A stretch of DNA of 64,000 bases. Source: Lucifuga dentata (taxonomy: Eukaryota > Chordata > Actinopteri > Ophidiiformes > Bythitidae). Below, piece after piece: positions 23,070-42,028 of the stretch. The notes under the pieces are model-generated. The model was given only the letters and a program-made list of their open reading frames with translations, ran no database searches and was not told the DNA's origin. The stretch is from NCBI GenBank assembly GCA_014773175.1, contig VXCM01000348.1, positions 248,001-312,000 on the forward strand, given 5' to 3'. The position numbers and the translations under genes are program-made. Every line of letters begins with the position of its first letter. Within the stretch, counting starts at the first letter, position 1.

Positions 23070-24266
23070 GTAAGTTTCTTCCCATTTTATTAAATTGAAC
23101 GCAGGTTGTGGCGGAAGTAGCAGGAAAAGTTGAGTTTAGTTGCAGTTATTAGTGAGTCAGTTTCAGCAAGCACACAGGTAACCAAAGCAAGCATGCTCAC
23201 CTGTAAGAATTAATAGATCCACTGAAAATTATAAAATGATAAATTTAACTGAATAAAATTGGATAATGACAGAATGATAATCTCGGATGTGGATCACGTT
23301 TCCTTTCTGATGCCACCGTAAATCCTAGGAAACTTGTCAGATGGAATCCCTAAGGCAAAGTCTTAATCAAATAGCAGTCACTGGTCTGATGTGGTTTGGT
23401 CTAAACCACAACACGGCTTATGTTGTCAAACAACCATGTTATAGGCGAAATACATTTGTAGTGAAATTCGAAGGAGCAAATAAGAAAAAAGTAATACATT
23501 TGACATTAATAAGGTGACAAACGTGAATGAAAGAAAGTTTACAAAAGCAAAACTTAAGCATGTTAAATATTGACAATCCCGTATGAATATTATGTTACAC
23601 GTTTTAAGGACTGTGATGATATGGTCTTTTATTGTTTAATTAATGCACTTATAATTTTTAAATCCAATAATTGTTTATTCTGCAAAAAAAAAAAAAAAAA
23701 CNAAAAAAAAAAAAAAAAACAAAACTTGACAAATATCCCTTCCATGTTCTCAGATTCCAAGATGAAGTTTTCAAAATGCCATGTCTGACCAAGTTTTAAA
23801 ACCCAAAGAGATTCAGTTTATAATATGAAAAAAATAATAATAATAAAAAGAAAGAAAAGAAGGTATTTCTCACATTAGAGGAGCTTTAGCCAGCAAATCT
23901 TTGGCATTTTTACTTAAATAGCTCAGACTATTAATTCATTCGTTTCAGCTCAGTTTAGTTCAGCAGATTTATTTAGGTATTTTTTTTTCAGTTTGTACAA
24001 CTCAAATACATATGAAAATAAATAATAAATAAATAGTAAAGTAATTCAAATCATGAACTAAAATATGTTTATACTAACTGAAAAGGTGTAGGTTGAAGCC
24101 TTGCTTATTACACCTACCCTTTTTATATTAATCATTTTGTTCAGCACATTTCAGCACTAAAGTCTGTGTTTTGACCTACAGAGAAGTACAGGTGGGGACA
24201 TAGGAAGAATTATTTTGTGTTTTTCAAACAGGTGGAACATGACTGGGCTGCACTGAGGAACAAGAG

Positions 24267-30197
<5,931 letters not shown>

Positions 30198-31041
30198 GAC
30201 AAGTCCTGTGCTGGGCTAAATCCATCTTTCAGTGGAAAGAATGTGTTTGTATATTGTTGTATTGTGGTATCCACCTAGTTACATGTTGCATTTCTGTCAG
30301 GAAAGCTGTCAGAACTATGTATGTCAGATATAAATTGCTACTGAAATAGATTAAATAACTATGTGTTAAGTATGCAGTAAGCAGTTGATACAAATTGTAT
30401 CATGAATGGAAAAACATGAGTGGGGGGGGAGGGGGAATTTTAATGCCTCTTCAGTTTCAAGCGATTGTAGTTGGGTACATTGTCATAGCTGGGATGAGTA
30501 ATATACAGAAAAATGCAATCATTTTGTGTCATATTGGCACTGTGTGCCATTTTTTGGTCTCAGCTAAATAATGCATTGGGCTGGACAGCAATTCAACAGT
30601 ATCATGATGAAATAATAAAAATAATAATACTAAATTATTGTGATACATTTAAATCACTTTTTAAAATTGTTCCAGAAAAAGATTTGGGGATTTTGTTGAA
30701 AAATAGTTTCATATGGCTTTATTTTGTTGAGTATTTAATGTGATTTTGTGAATGCTTTGAGATGTTATTTATCAATACTGAAAAAATTGTCCCATATTAT
30801 GATTATATAGTTTATCCATGTTACCCAGGAATCACAATGGAATCACATTGTTACACAAATAAGTAATTGCTGCCAATATGACTTTTCACATCAGATGCTT
30901 GTGTTGTATCATTTGGAAACGGATGTTTCTACTTTCAAGGGAATCTGAATTAAGTCTGAAACATTTTAAGGGGTTTTGTAATGTAACAATTGCTACTATT
31001 AGTTTGTAATTAAATATTTATTTAAAAGATTTGCTAATAAA
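30198..31041 (+). other. zc3h12a: zc3h12a 3' UTR with polyadenylation signal
   Basis: AT-rich untranslated sequence runs to an AATAAA at 31036-31041. Several ATTTA-like and TATTTA motifs are present, as expected for an unstable immune-response mRNA. I did not identify a specific conserved stem-loop. Confidence 0.6.
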
Positions 31042-31172
31042 GATGTACGTGAAATATAAAGAGTCAAGTTCTGCATGTTTTTTTTTTTTGTTTTTTTCTC
31101 ACTTAAACACTTTTTTTCACTTAACACTTCCAGCTATGCTAAACCTGGCTGGGGCCCTTATTGCATGACATC

Positions 31173-31174
31173 CC

Positions 31175-31237
<63 letters not shown>
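31173..31237. repeat. (CT)n microsatellite
   Basis: About 65 bases of almost pure CT repeats lie just downstream of the zc3h12a polyadenylation signal. The Arg/Glu open frame on the opposite strand is only this repeat. Confidence 0.95.
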
Positions 31238-31238
<1 letters not shown>

Positions 31239-31249
31239 CATACTTCCTG

Positions 31250-32215
31250 AAAGAAAATAAAAAATCTTGAAAAAAAAAGTAAGATAAACCATAAATAAAC
31301 CAAATTTTGGCATCATTGACATAAATCTTCACATTTTAATAATAAGAAGCCCATAAAACAACACAAATTGTTCTGATTAAATGAGGGCAGATATGTTTGC
31401 AGTAACATCAGATAATAATCACATTTGTGGGCGTCAGTTCATGCGCAATATTAGCTGGAAGTGAGAGGAAACCACAACAGACATAAATTCAAATCAGGTA
31501 ACAACAGCTCAAAATGCTTTTTCATGAAGAGCTCTGAGCAAAAACAACACAAACTATTAAGAGATCTGGACTTTCCTTGCTTAATCTGCTTTATGATATT
31601 GCCTAAATCTATGACACACCCACCTGTGCTATTTCTAATAAAATAGCAGGGATGTGGAAAAATGAAGCATAAAGAAGTTTCACTGTCCACTTTCATAATA
31701 ATCTAGATACTGTAAAATAAAATGAAATTCTACTGATCACTGTGCATAAATTGGGCAGTTATATTAACAAGTAATAAAGGTAGTAACAAAGAAAATGGAA
31801 TACAAACAGAAATAGCCAATCAAAAATGCTATAAAGGGCAATAAACTGAGAACTCAGTCAAATCAATAAAAAAAAGACATTTTAAATAATTTAAAGTTGT
31901 TAAAGTATATAAAGTACATTTAAAGTACATAGCCTCATACTATTGCACAGAAACCATTTGACTTGTTTCAGGAAAAGCACAGATGTAATAAAATGATGGC
32001 TCCATTTCATGTAGGCGTGTCAGTGTGTCAACAAGTCGGTGTACACAATGTGAAGACCGTCATACCTAAACGGACACCTTAATGACCGTCTGATTGAATG
32101 ATTACACCTGTGCCTAAATGTCCTAGTCTAATCTGAGTTTATGAAACAAAAAACATACAACACCCTCACAGGTGTTTCTTTCATTTTTTGTAATTAGACC
32201 TTTTCTCAGGACTGG
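31250..32215. other. gene-free interval
   Basis: AT-rich sequence with no exon, RNA gene or named repeat recognised. Confidence 0.35.
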
Positions 32216-32578
32216 GTTGACACGGTGCCTTAGTGGTTAGCACTGTTGCTTCACAGCAAGAAGGTCCTGGGTTTGAATCCAAATAAGTCCTTTCTGGGTG
32301 GAGTTTGCATGTTCTCTCCATGTTTGTATGGGCTCCCTCTGGGTGCTCTGGTTTCCTCTCACCTCCAAAGACATGCAGGTGAGGTGAGAGGTGAGGTGAG
32401 GTGAATTGGAAACTCTAAATTAACTGTAGGTGTGAATGAGTTTGTCTGTCTCTATGTGTCAACCCTGTTATAGGCTGGCGACCTGTCCAGGGTGAACCCT
32501 GCCTCTCAATGATCACTGGGATAGGCTTCAGCCCCCATGCGACCCTGAACAGGATAAGTAGGTATGGTGGATGGATGT
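32216..32578 (+). mobile_element. tRNA-derived SINE, near full length
   Basis: An A-box-like TAGTGGTTAGCACTG lies at about 32231 and a B-box-like GGGTTTGAATCC at 32269-32280, giving an internal RNA polymerase III promoter. The body carries 'catgttctctccatgt', 'aaagacatgcaggtgaggtg', 'ggcgacctgtccagg' and 'ctgggataggcttcagcccc'. It ends in a GGATGGATG tail. A short GAGGTGAGGTGAGGTG expansion lies inside. Confidence 0.8.
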
Positions 32579-33559
32579 GTGGGCATGTACAGGCCATGAT
32601 TGACTGACATCTGACTCTGCTCACAGATTGTTGCACCTCATAGGGCAGGACAACAAATATCTTTATGATTGTTTTAGGTGCACATAGTTTGGTGACCTCA
32701 GCAGACACCCAACTTCAACCTGAAAAGAGTTTAATCAACCAGAATAACTGATAAAACTAGTACAGCTTATATATTTCTAGGATGTGCAAAAATGATGGAT
32801 CATTCCGAAAAGCTATTCATTTGTACAGACCGTCAAACTGCAGGTTGTCTGTGATCTACAGCCTGAGGCAAGACTGTTTTTTCTGTTTTGTTTTGTTTTT
32901 TCGCACCAATATAGGCTTAATATGCAAACTAGAGGAGGGTCGTAGCTCATTGGGGCTCTGCAGGATCCACCTCACACAGGCCTTCATCAGAATTTTTTGA
33001 AAGATTAGACTGGTTTGTTTATTCTGAAAACACAATTTTGTTGCTCCTTTCACATTCTGAATAGTGCTGGTTGAGGTTTCATCTGAATTTCCTGTGGTAT
33101 GCTGCTGCATCAGTTTAGATTTTTAGCATTTCATAAACCAGGTGCTGAAATCTTGTTGACAGATTAAATAGAGAACATTTACTTCTTATTAAATTAAGGG
33201 ATACTAGTTGTGAAAAGAGTGGAAGGCTCCAAAGGGTGTCAAGGTGTGGTTCATAAGCTAGCCTTGAATTGTTAACACTAAAACGCACAAGCATGTTTAA
33301 GATGCCATTTAACTTCAGAAACATGTCTCATCCACTGTTTGCACTTAAGCAAATATGCAAATACAGAAGTTTGAGAATGACATGCCAAAAAAATAAATAA
33401 ATAAAAAAATCACACGAACGCAAGTCCAGGCATGAAGTAGTGTTCCTAGATGTCAGACTGTGAGGAGATGCAGGGTGAATGAGTACTGCAGGGAATACAT
33501 TTTACATTTCTATGTACATTATCCATACTACAGTATAGTCAGTTGTGTTACCAGAATAT
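32579..33559. other. gene-free interval
   Basis: No coding or RNA feature recognised. Short A-rich and T-rich runs only. Confidence 0.35.
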
Positions 33560-33618
33560 CAAAGTCCTCCACTCTTCTTGTAACAGCAGGAAGAGTGCAG
33601 GAAGAGTGGAGGACTTTG
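33560..33618. repeat. perfect 18-bp stem hairpin
   Basis: CAAAGTCCTCCACTCTTC at 33560-33577 is exactly complementary to 33601-33618 across a 23-base loop. Pairing may extend outward imperfectly (aatat against gcaata). The loop itself contains a partial copy of the right arm (aggaagagtg). Confidence 0.85.
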
Positions 33619-35760
33619 CAATACTGATACTTGTAAAGGAAAAACAAAGGGGACACATCAGTAAACTCAATCAATGATCTACTTCTTTCTCCTTGAAGCA
33701 TCTCAAAATAAGATTAATTTGAGAAACTTTAACCACTTTGACAGCTTCTTTTTAAACAGGATTTTATCAGCTATTTCCTGCGTAGACTTCACATAGCATT
33801 GTTCTGATGAATCTGATCAATGCTGAACTGTTTTTACACAGTTAGAAGGATACTGGGAGTATTTTTAAGGTATCCTGTTGATCTCTGAAAGTAAAATGTC
33901 CTTTGTACTGTGAGGGTAAAAGCTCAGTAACTAGTTGTAGCTAGTTGTAGCTCAGTTGTAGCTACACCTAAGCTGGAGAGAAAAAGGATTATTATATAAG
34001 TTGGAGCTGGTTGGGATTCAGTGTGTTGCTCAAAAACACATTGCCTATCTGTAGTCGGCTCTTGGAGGAGTTTGACTCCTACTGACTGACGGAGAATGCC
34101 ACTTCTAACCTTAATAGTTGTTTATATTGTGAGTTAAGTATACAACAGAGTGAAAGACAGAGTTCTTCTGATATATTATAACCCTGGTGCAACATCACAA
34201 AATCCTAATAATCAAGGCTGGAATACCTACAACAGGCTGTGTGAGTTGATTATATGTAATTGTATCTGTTTATATACCCTATTCCTTGAAATCGTGACAT
34301 TGATTTTGCTTTTACCCTATCCTTTGAAATCACTTTTAGTTTTTCTTATATGTCTACCTGCTGATTTAGCTTTTTACAGGTTAAATCACATGGATTACAG
34401 TTGATTTCATAGGTTGTCAGTAAAAATCAGATATTGCAGTTGTAAATTGGCCAATAAGCCTGGCAAACAGCAGACATTTTGATGTCATAGCAGCAAAAGA
34501 TTTATAATGGGTGCATTCTGTGCCACTATGCTGTTATTATGCAAATTATGTACTAATGCACCTACATGCAAAGCAGGCATTTAAAGTGATTGTTAGACCT
34601 GTGTTCTGGTTGACAAGACCTTATTGAGTATCCACCCATGTCAATCAGTCAGTGAGAGTTGAGACTTCATTTGGAAGGTTAGTTTGAAATTTTTAACCTC
34701 TTTTTCCCCATTTAAAATAATCTACTTTGGTGTATACGTCTTTTAAAATTATATGGGGAATGAGTTACTTTCAGCAGAAAAATATCTTGTATGAGTAGGA
34801 TGATTCTGCAGCTGATAAATAACATATAACCTCTGATTGTTTAATGTGTTGACTGAAATGAAAACTTAGACATTCTTGGTAAGCAGAATGTAAAGTAGAA
34901 AGTTACTAAAGATGGAAAGTATATAAAGGGAATGTGTGGATGGTTTGATGGATCTGGCTCCTAAATAGGAGACAGGTAGGATTAGGATTTAAAAGAGAAA
35001 TAAACAGCAACAGGGAGAGCAAGCAGAGAGGGAACACATGGTGAATGTTTAAAAAGCTGGATCACAATAAGTCATATAAACTTGAATTCAACAAATATAA
35101 CTGTTAAAAAAGCATCTAAAAGCCAATGTCATCACTTATCATTAAAAAGAAGCTGTTGCAAGCAAGAAGAACTATTGGGATTAAGTACATTGACTTAAAA
35201 ACTGGTAATATGGTACAGCCTAGTAGTAGTAGTTGTACTGCTACTACTAATACTACGACTAGTAAATAGGTTGAGTAGTACAGTAGTTGATTTATAAATT
35301 CTGAGCCAAGTATAAGCTTTACTCAGAACTGCTGCAGTTATTTACTGTGCAACATTATCTCCTTCCAAATCAATACTTCTGTTGGAGGGATCTCAGTTTC
35401 AAAACAGCTGATATGACATCACCATCTGAGGCAAAACAGGTTCCAGCTAAAGACTTTTTCAAGGTTAAGAAAATGATAATGAAAGACCAAGTAGGGTAAT
35501 CAGCTGACAAGGGTGGGTGTTGAAGTAGTTCAAAGCTACAATAATGCCTGGCAGTCACTTCATTATCACTGCAATGTTCAGCTAGTTTCCCAATACTGCA
35601 CAGCTAACAGAGCCTTGGGTATCTCTGCAACTTGAAAGTTGTAATAACTGAACTCCAAATGAAAGCAGTTGATATACAATCATGACTAAGAAATACGATT
35701 TATTTCACAAAAGATGTCACAGCCCTTGCTCACTTTCGTGTGTCAGAGTTCTTTTTATCC
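33619..35760. other. gene-free interval upstream of smim13
   Basis: No exons seen. A short CTA/TAG triplet tract capable of pairing lies at about 35221-35257, and a small 'agctagttgtagct' repeat at about 33937-33963. Confidence 0.35.
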
Positions 35761-35945
35761 TGTTTTTTTTTTTTTTTTTNTTTTTTTTTTTTTTTTTTAC
35801 CCTTTATCCTTATTTTATCCTATTTTTTATCTTTAGCTTTGTATATTTTTGCAGTGGACCAAGTCACAACAGAAAACATTTCACTGCCATTAACACAATG
35901 TGTATAACGTGTAACTATGTGACAAATAAAGGACCTTGAACCAGA
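35761..35945 (+). repeat. possible LINE-type 3' tail beside a poly-T/N gap
   Basis: After a poly-T run with N at 35780 the sequence reads '...gtgtaactatgtgacaaataaaggaccttgaacc'. This resembles the 3' ends of fish non-LTR elements of the L2/CR1 group. No coding part is present. Confidence 0.3.
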
Positions 35946-36107
35946 CTCAGAAATTATCAATCAACTCTCATATCTGTGATAGCAGAAGTACAAGTACAAG
36001 AAGCAGAAGCTGCATTAGCAGAAGATGAAAATGATGAATGATGACGGGATGTCCTCTGTCAGCATCCATTACCCAGAAGTCAGAAGAAGCGGGGTAAGGG
36101 GAGTCAG

Positions 36108-36120
36108 ACTACATTACCCA
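36108..36120 (+). promoter_or_regulatory. smim13: ZNF143/Staf-like promoter motif (smim13)
   Basis: ACTACATTACCCA fits the ACTAYRNNNCCCR promoter motif bound by ZNF143-type factors. It lies about 510 bases upstream of the smim13 start codon in a locally G/C-rich region. A similar 'ccattacccagaag' lies about 45 bases before it. Confidence 0.5.
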
Positions 36121-36632
36121 GAATCCTTTGAAGACTGCGCAGTCGCAGTTTACCTGACGCTGATTTTGTTGCTTAAACCAAGTTACCATCCTGTCTGTCT
36201 CGCTTGTGAGAGCCTGAAAAAACACGTTGCAGTTATGTAGCAAATGTTACACTGCAGAGGGACTTTACCCTGTTCGCTAAAACTACAGTCCTGCTCGGCT
36301 TTTGCACTGTCTGTGAAGATGCTGCGGCTGGTCTTCCTCCATTTGTAAGCCAACTGGCTAGCTCGCTAGCTAGCCACACATTAGCAAACAAGCTGGCGTT
36401 AGTTTGCGATGTGTTGCTCTCTGTTTTTCCCTTTCTCATCGTCAGCATAACGAAGCTAATTTATTCACACAAGTTGTCAATGTAAACTATGCTTTAACAA
36501 GCTATCAACACTCTTCATTTGTATACCAGAGCTGCCAAGCGGGTAACAAAGCTACATTTTGTGTCTTGTGAGGCATAAATACAACGTTCTCCGTCTCCTT
36601 ATGCTGTTGTTGCTATCAAGGGTCCAGCTAAG

Positions 36633-37596
36633 ATGTGGCAAAATGTCGGGCTCACATTGCTGGTCATTGTGGCCACACTTGTGTGTGCGTTTCTCTTCAT
36701 GCTTTTTGGTGAGTTTCAAATAAAACATCCCTTTACAAGTTTCCTAGCTAGACAAATCCTTAAGATTTAACGACAATTAGCTACACATCGGATTTAGGAA
36801 AGGTCTGGGTCACTTTGTTTCATGAGAGTACAAATGTTCTTATGCCGCTACAATACACAGTTAGCAGTAGTAAAGTAATGATTCGGTGTAAAAGTAACGT
36901 TGACTTGTATGACTATCATTTATAGATGAGTACATGATATATACATATATATCTATATATATCTATATAGATATATATATCTATATATATCTATATAGGC
37001 CTATGCATCGATACACACACACACACACACACACAGAGAGGCCTTTGCACAGTTTAGATTTCAGCAAGTTTCTATTTTTATCTTGTGTAGAGGAGTTTGG
37101 GAAAAGTCAGAACATAACCATGTTATTCCTTTTCCCTGCTTTCCTCTTTATATCTGATCTAACCTTATATCCTGAGAAAAGAGGGACTGATTTCTTTGTT
37201 AATCCAACATTGCTTTATGTTGGACATTGTGTGTTTTCACATCAAATGTGTTATCATATTATAGTTGTGCACCAGACCTTAGCTAGACCACATTTTGGAT
37301 GTATGTTTAAGTGGAAAAGTAACTTTGTGGAACAAATAGCATTTGTATTTATCTGAGTGACTTCATAATACCAGTTAATTAATACTTTCTTTCTTTACCA
37401 CCCAGGTTGGTATGTAGTCTGGCAGCTCTTCCTGTCCAAGTTCAAGTTCCTACGTGAACTGGTGGGGGATGCAAGTACCCCACAGGCCGAAATGCAGCCG
37501 TCTGAGACCAAGAGCGAACGATCACCTAATGCTCCACCACGAAACCGGCCCAGGACTGCACGCCAAAGAGTTGTGTTTTCAGATAGTTCTTCATAG
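36633..37596 (+). CDS. smim13: small integral membrane protein 13
   Basis: Exon 1 (36633-36708) encodes MWQNVGLTLLVIVATLVCAF and LFMLF, a single hydrophobic membrane segment at about residues 6-26, and ends in a GTGAGT donor. Exon 2 (37406-37596, TAG) starts with GWYVVWQLFLSKFKFLRELV, the most conserved part of the family. A short polar Ser/Pro/Arg tail with PRTARQR follows. The joined protein is 88 residues, near the human length of 91. The start is the first ATG and matches the human MWHSVGL start. Function is unknown in the family; topology suggests a single-pass membrane protein with a cytosolic tail. Human SMIM13 also neighbours NEDD9. Confidence 0.95.
36937..37035. repeat. TA/TCTA and CA microsatellites in the smim13 intron
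   Basis: An imperfect 'atatatctatat' array runs to about 36998. After about 13 bases an AC repeat follows at 37012-37035. Confidence 0.9.
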
Positions 37597-38920
37597 ACCA
37601 TCCAGATAGCCACTGTGTATCCTTCACATCTTTACCTGCTACTTATAAAACTCTTCTCACCATGTATACTCATCAGCCCTCTCCAAATGCCATGTCTGAC
37701 CATTGAAGATATTTCCACTGACCCTGCACTCTACACTACGTAAGGACCTTGTAGACAGTCAGCAATCAGCCCTCCTCTTCACAGGACACTTTAAACTGAC
37801 CAGGTCTCCTGGTTGCAAAGGGAAAAGCCATTTAATGGTTGATTTTATATGCCACCTGTTCAAGTTTATGTAATGTTTAGTCATGTGCAATTGTACGTGC
37901 TGAGCAGCCAATTTGGAGGTTCCCCTTATGGTCCTCCTGTCATGCTGCAATAGTGACAGTCAGCTGTCAAGCTGCTTCCTGCCACTTGTGTGGAGTATAA
38001 AGATGCTCCATCATACTGAGTTATGCTGATAATTATCTTATCATAAATACATGTGTATGCTTTTTTATCTTGTGTTTTATCAGTAGCAAGTTCTACTTTA
38101 AACAAAGTAATATAACTGATAACTGTTAAAAATGAACTTGCCTTCATCATTTTGAAAAGAACAAATTAAGATAAAGTCAAACTGAAAGATGTAATTTGAA
38201 TAACTGACAAATTAATTTTGTTTTTAACAAAAACGTAATAGCAAAGTGCAATGAAAGGGAATACTTGCATTGTCATTTTTTGTTTGTTGCACGATATCTG
38301 TGTATCTGTGTTATGGACTACTATCCATGCCATGGAGAGTGGCTCACATTACATAATGTCCAAAGCCTCACAGGAAAATGACAGATAACTGGGCGTCATT
38401 CCAGTTGCATAAAATGTGATCTTTTCTTACAACTTTCCCTTCCCTCTTCTACAGATTTATGCTTGAAGACTCAGGGGAAAGTTTCAAGGAAACGTCAAGG
38501 CTTTGTTACTACAGAAAGCCTGCCCTAGCAGTGACTGAACCCTCTCCTGTGCCTCTGTCTGTACCAGTGCCTGTCTAGATGGCATCCACTGTTCATTATA
38601 TGGCCTCTTATCCTTTTGTATAGCCAACAATATTTTGGTTTCCATTACAGGGCATATCAAGGCTGAATAGGGCTTAGTCCTTAATTATGTAGCATAATTA
38701 ATTATGTTATATAATTATGTAACTCTTGCACCCTGTTAGCAGCAGTGATTTTTGCAATGGAGCAGAAGGTTCAGATAAATTGACAGCCACATGCTGTTTG
38801 TCTCTCTAGTGGAATTGTATTTGATGAAGTAATTCTGGAGTTAATGGTTGTATGTGTGATCTTTTAGATCACATTGATTTTTATTAACTGAAATTTCCTG
38901 CATAATAAAGACATCATATT
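37597..38920 (+). other. smim13: smim13 3' UTR
   Basis: Untranslated sequence extends to an AATAAA at 38904-38909. Open frames inside it have no protein-like composition. Confidence 0.55.
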
Positions 38921-41900
38921 TCGCAATTTGCCTTAAATTCTATACGTAAATTTGTATTGACCACTCGTTTTGGACATGTTTCTTCAGGCAGAATCCATAA
39001 ACAAAGCAGTTGTCTGGTAATAGATGTAAGCTGAGTTATAGTAGATGAAAGTTGATAAACATGCTGTTTTCAATAATCTTTAACAATTATCTTGTAAATC
39101 ACAAAGAAACTTGCATGGAACATTATAGTCTGTTGACTAGGTGAGCTCTATAAATCTGTGTCATTACTAATATCACAGGTAGTCTTCTAGAATTTGAACA
39201 CAAGGTGGCAGTGTTGCATTTCAAGAAATTAGCACCCTAAGAACTAGTGCCTCAGTTTAAAAGAAAATGCTGCTAATTTGAGTAACATAGCACATGTAGC
39301 AGCATGCTGGTCCAGTGTAGTCCTCTGTATTTTGTGAAATGAACATGAAATTTGCAGCAGATATAGTGGATTGTGTTGTACTAGTACTTTTGGGTTATTT
39401 TGCCCACTTGTTCAGATTTTAGTTCATTTTGTAATATTCTGGAACATTAATGCAGCTATTTTTAAGTAGTTTGATTGGAGCTGATTTCCACCCAGGAAAC
39501 AGATATGCTAATACAAAAATACATTTCTTGACTTCAGTAAACTTCTGTTTTGAACCTGTCTGTATTCCTTTTCCCTCTGGCTGGTTTCTTATTGTTCCCA
39601 TAAATCATTTTCCCAGACTTCCTGGCAGGAAATCTATGTATAAACCATTTTGAGTCAGTCCAGCCCAAAAGGCAATTTTAGTCTTGGATGTGACTTTGTC
39701 CACTTTAACCTCATGGGTCAGTCATGACTTGCTACTACTACAAGCAAAGTGTAAAGGAGCTATGGATGAGCTCTACTGCTGTAAAGTATATTTTATCTTC
39801 AGTTATAATTTTTTAAATACAGAAATGATCCCACTAACTGTTGAAAGGGCAAACCAAGAAGCTAAATATGGTGCTTAAATCTAACTGTATTAAAATATCC
39901 CCGTGGCTAGTCGTTTTCAACTTGTGCATGTTTTTTGAGTCAAACAGGTCTTTTGAAAATTTATATATACATTTCATTTGCCAATGCAGTAAACTATAGA
40001 CTTTACAATGAAATGTACATATATAGAAGAAATACATCTACAAATATTTCATAAGTGGTATGAGTCAGGTTGAGAATCCATCAATTCAGATTATGTTATA
40101 TACATTGGAATACACTGGTACCAGATGGAGAAAATTAAGAAACCACCCTGACAGTAAGTTGATGCTGAGGTGTACTTTAGCTTGTAGTTTTAGACATGCT
40201 AACAATGCCACCTCTTCCTCAGATCTGGCTGAGTGCATTTCAAGAACTACTGCTGGCAGCTGAGACTTTTTTTATTTTGAGAAAGTAGGCCCTACTGAGC
40301 TACAAAGCTGTAATTTCAGAGCCTGCAAATACTTTACAGGAAATGATTGTGGTAAGCCAAGGAAATGACATAGACTCTCCGCTCCTCTTCTGACTATATA
40401 TAGTGAGAGCAATGCTTTGCTTTTTGCTTCTGTTTGTCTGTAGGAATTGCACATTTTACCTCTGTTATGACCTTACATTTTTTCACTTAACAGACAAGGG
40501 AGCAGCTGACTTTTTAATAGGTGCTCCTCCTGTGTATTGCTGCAAGTTTCCATCTCAGCAATCCAACACCTGTTTGACTAGACGGTGTCTCATAGGGCAG
40601 CTGGAAGACAACTGCTCTAGGGGACTGGACAAAAAAGCAACTTTAGCTTCCTGTCTTGGCAGCACTGTGCGTGGTTGTTTCTTGTGCAATTGTGGTAAAC
40701 CAGATAGATGTTTATGAGATGTTAGGCATGCAGCCCTTCATCTCAGACAAACACAGAAGCTTCTGCTGCTGTTTGCTCCACTGAAGCTCTAGGACTGCGT
40801 GTTCTGGCCCAGGTGGACATTTTAGGTTTGCCAGGACTAAAATAACTCATTGATTCATCAAACTCCCTCCAGGTCTCTGCATTCATGTCAGCCAAAAGCC
40901 ATTTCTCTCACTTGTTTAGAGCCACAAAATATTCAGATTCTGTTATTAGCAAAGCATAAATCTAAGACAGACTTTCTAAGCTGGATCAGACATTTCCTGA
41001 TTTAATGTGTCTGTCTGAAACTCAGTTAAATGAAAACCCTTTTAAAAGTTATTCCATTGCAAATTCCTGTCTTTCTCATCTCCTGGGAGAACACACAGTG
41101 GAATGCAGTGGATAATAAAAACAGATAGCTTGAAAGTCCCAGCCTATGTGAGCTCAAAGGATTTTTAATGAGATTTTCTGATTGGGAGATGAAGGGGGTG
41201 GAAGTCTCGCTGTGGACATGGGCATCTCTTCTTCACAGCGTCCTATCTATAGAGCACCGCCTCCACAGGGAGACACTATATTTCAGTCAGATTATAATGA
41301 AACAGAGGAAAGAGGGGCAGGAAGATTAGGAAGGCAGAGGAGAAAACACAAAGGCGTGCAGTCGTTTCCTACAGACAGTTATCGTGCAGACCCAAGCCTT
41401 AGTTAACTTACCCAGGAGGCTATTGCAAAAGGCACTGTTATTCTGTATGTTGTAGCAGGTTTCTACTCTTTAAACCAAATAAAAAGCACTGCTGCCTATA
41501 GGGCTTCTATGTTCTCATATCATGGTCCACTGGTCTGTTGCCTTACTTGCCCCAGATTATTCCATGTGCCATATCCACTGGCAAAGAGAAGAGTTGTTTG
41601 CCATGGCACCTTATCCAGTAGCCCTCACCTCCTAGTGTGAAATCCTTTTAGCTCCATTTTTAACCTCTCAATACTATAAGATACAACTAACGCTTTAGAA
41701 ATGACTCTAAGTTGATCCTGCAAGGGTTGTCAAGGATAAGATTCGATGGGGCCTCATCCCAAGAAGAAAAATTCAGCAAGAATAATGAATTTTGAGTGTG
41801 AAAATTGTAAAGATATTGAATATTGGCACAACATAATGGCTATTGTGTGTTTGATTGTCTAAAAATGATCAATCTGAGCATCAAAATCCTTTGTTTGGTT

Positions 41901-42028
41901 AAATTCTAAAAGATCTAAATTTGACATCTGCATTAGGGGGGTCCTATTTAAACCCAAAAAGGCAAGAAGAGATTTGTTTAACACACCTGTTATATCAGAG
42001 AAATCAACAGACACAGTCGTATGGTTAA
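38921..42028. other. spacer between smim13 and nedd9 (convergent genes)
   Basis: No exons or named repeats seen. The open frame at 40403-40717 is Cys-rich by chance and has no family resemblance that I recognise. Confidence 0.4.

Noticed and set aside
31117..31332. Arg/Glu-repeat open frame
   Set aside because: Purely the antisense of a CT microsatellite.
32269..32280. tRNA-like B box suggesting a tRNA gene
   Set aside because: It is the promoter part of a SINE; no tRNA cloverleaf can be formed from the flanks.
40403..40717. Cys-rich 104-codon open frame
   Set aside because: No signal peptide plus splice or promoter context, and no recognisable cysteine-spacing pattern.
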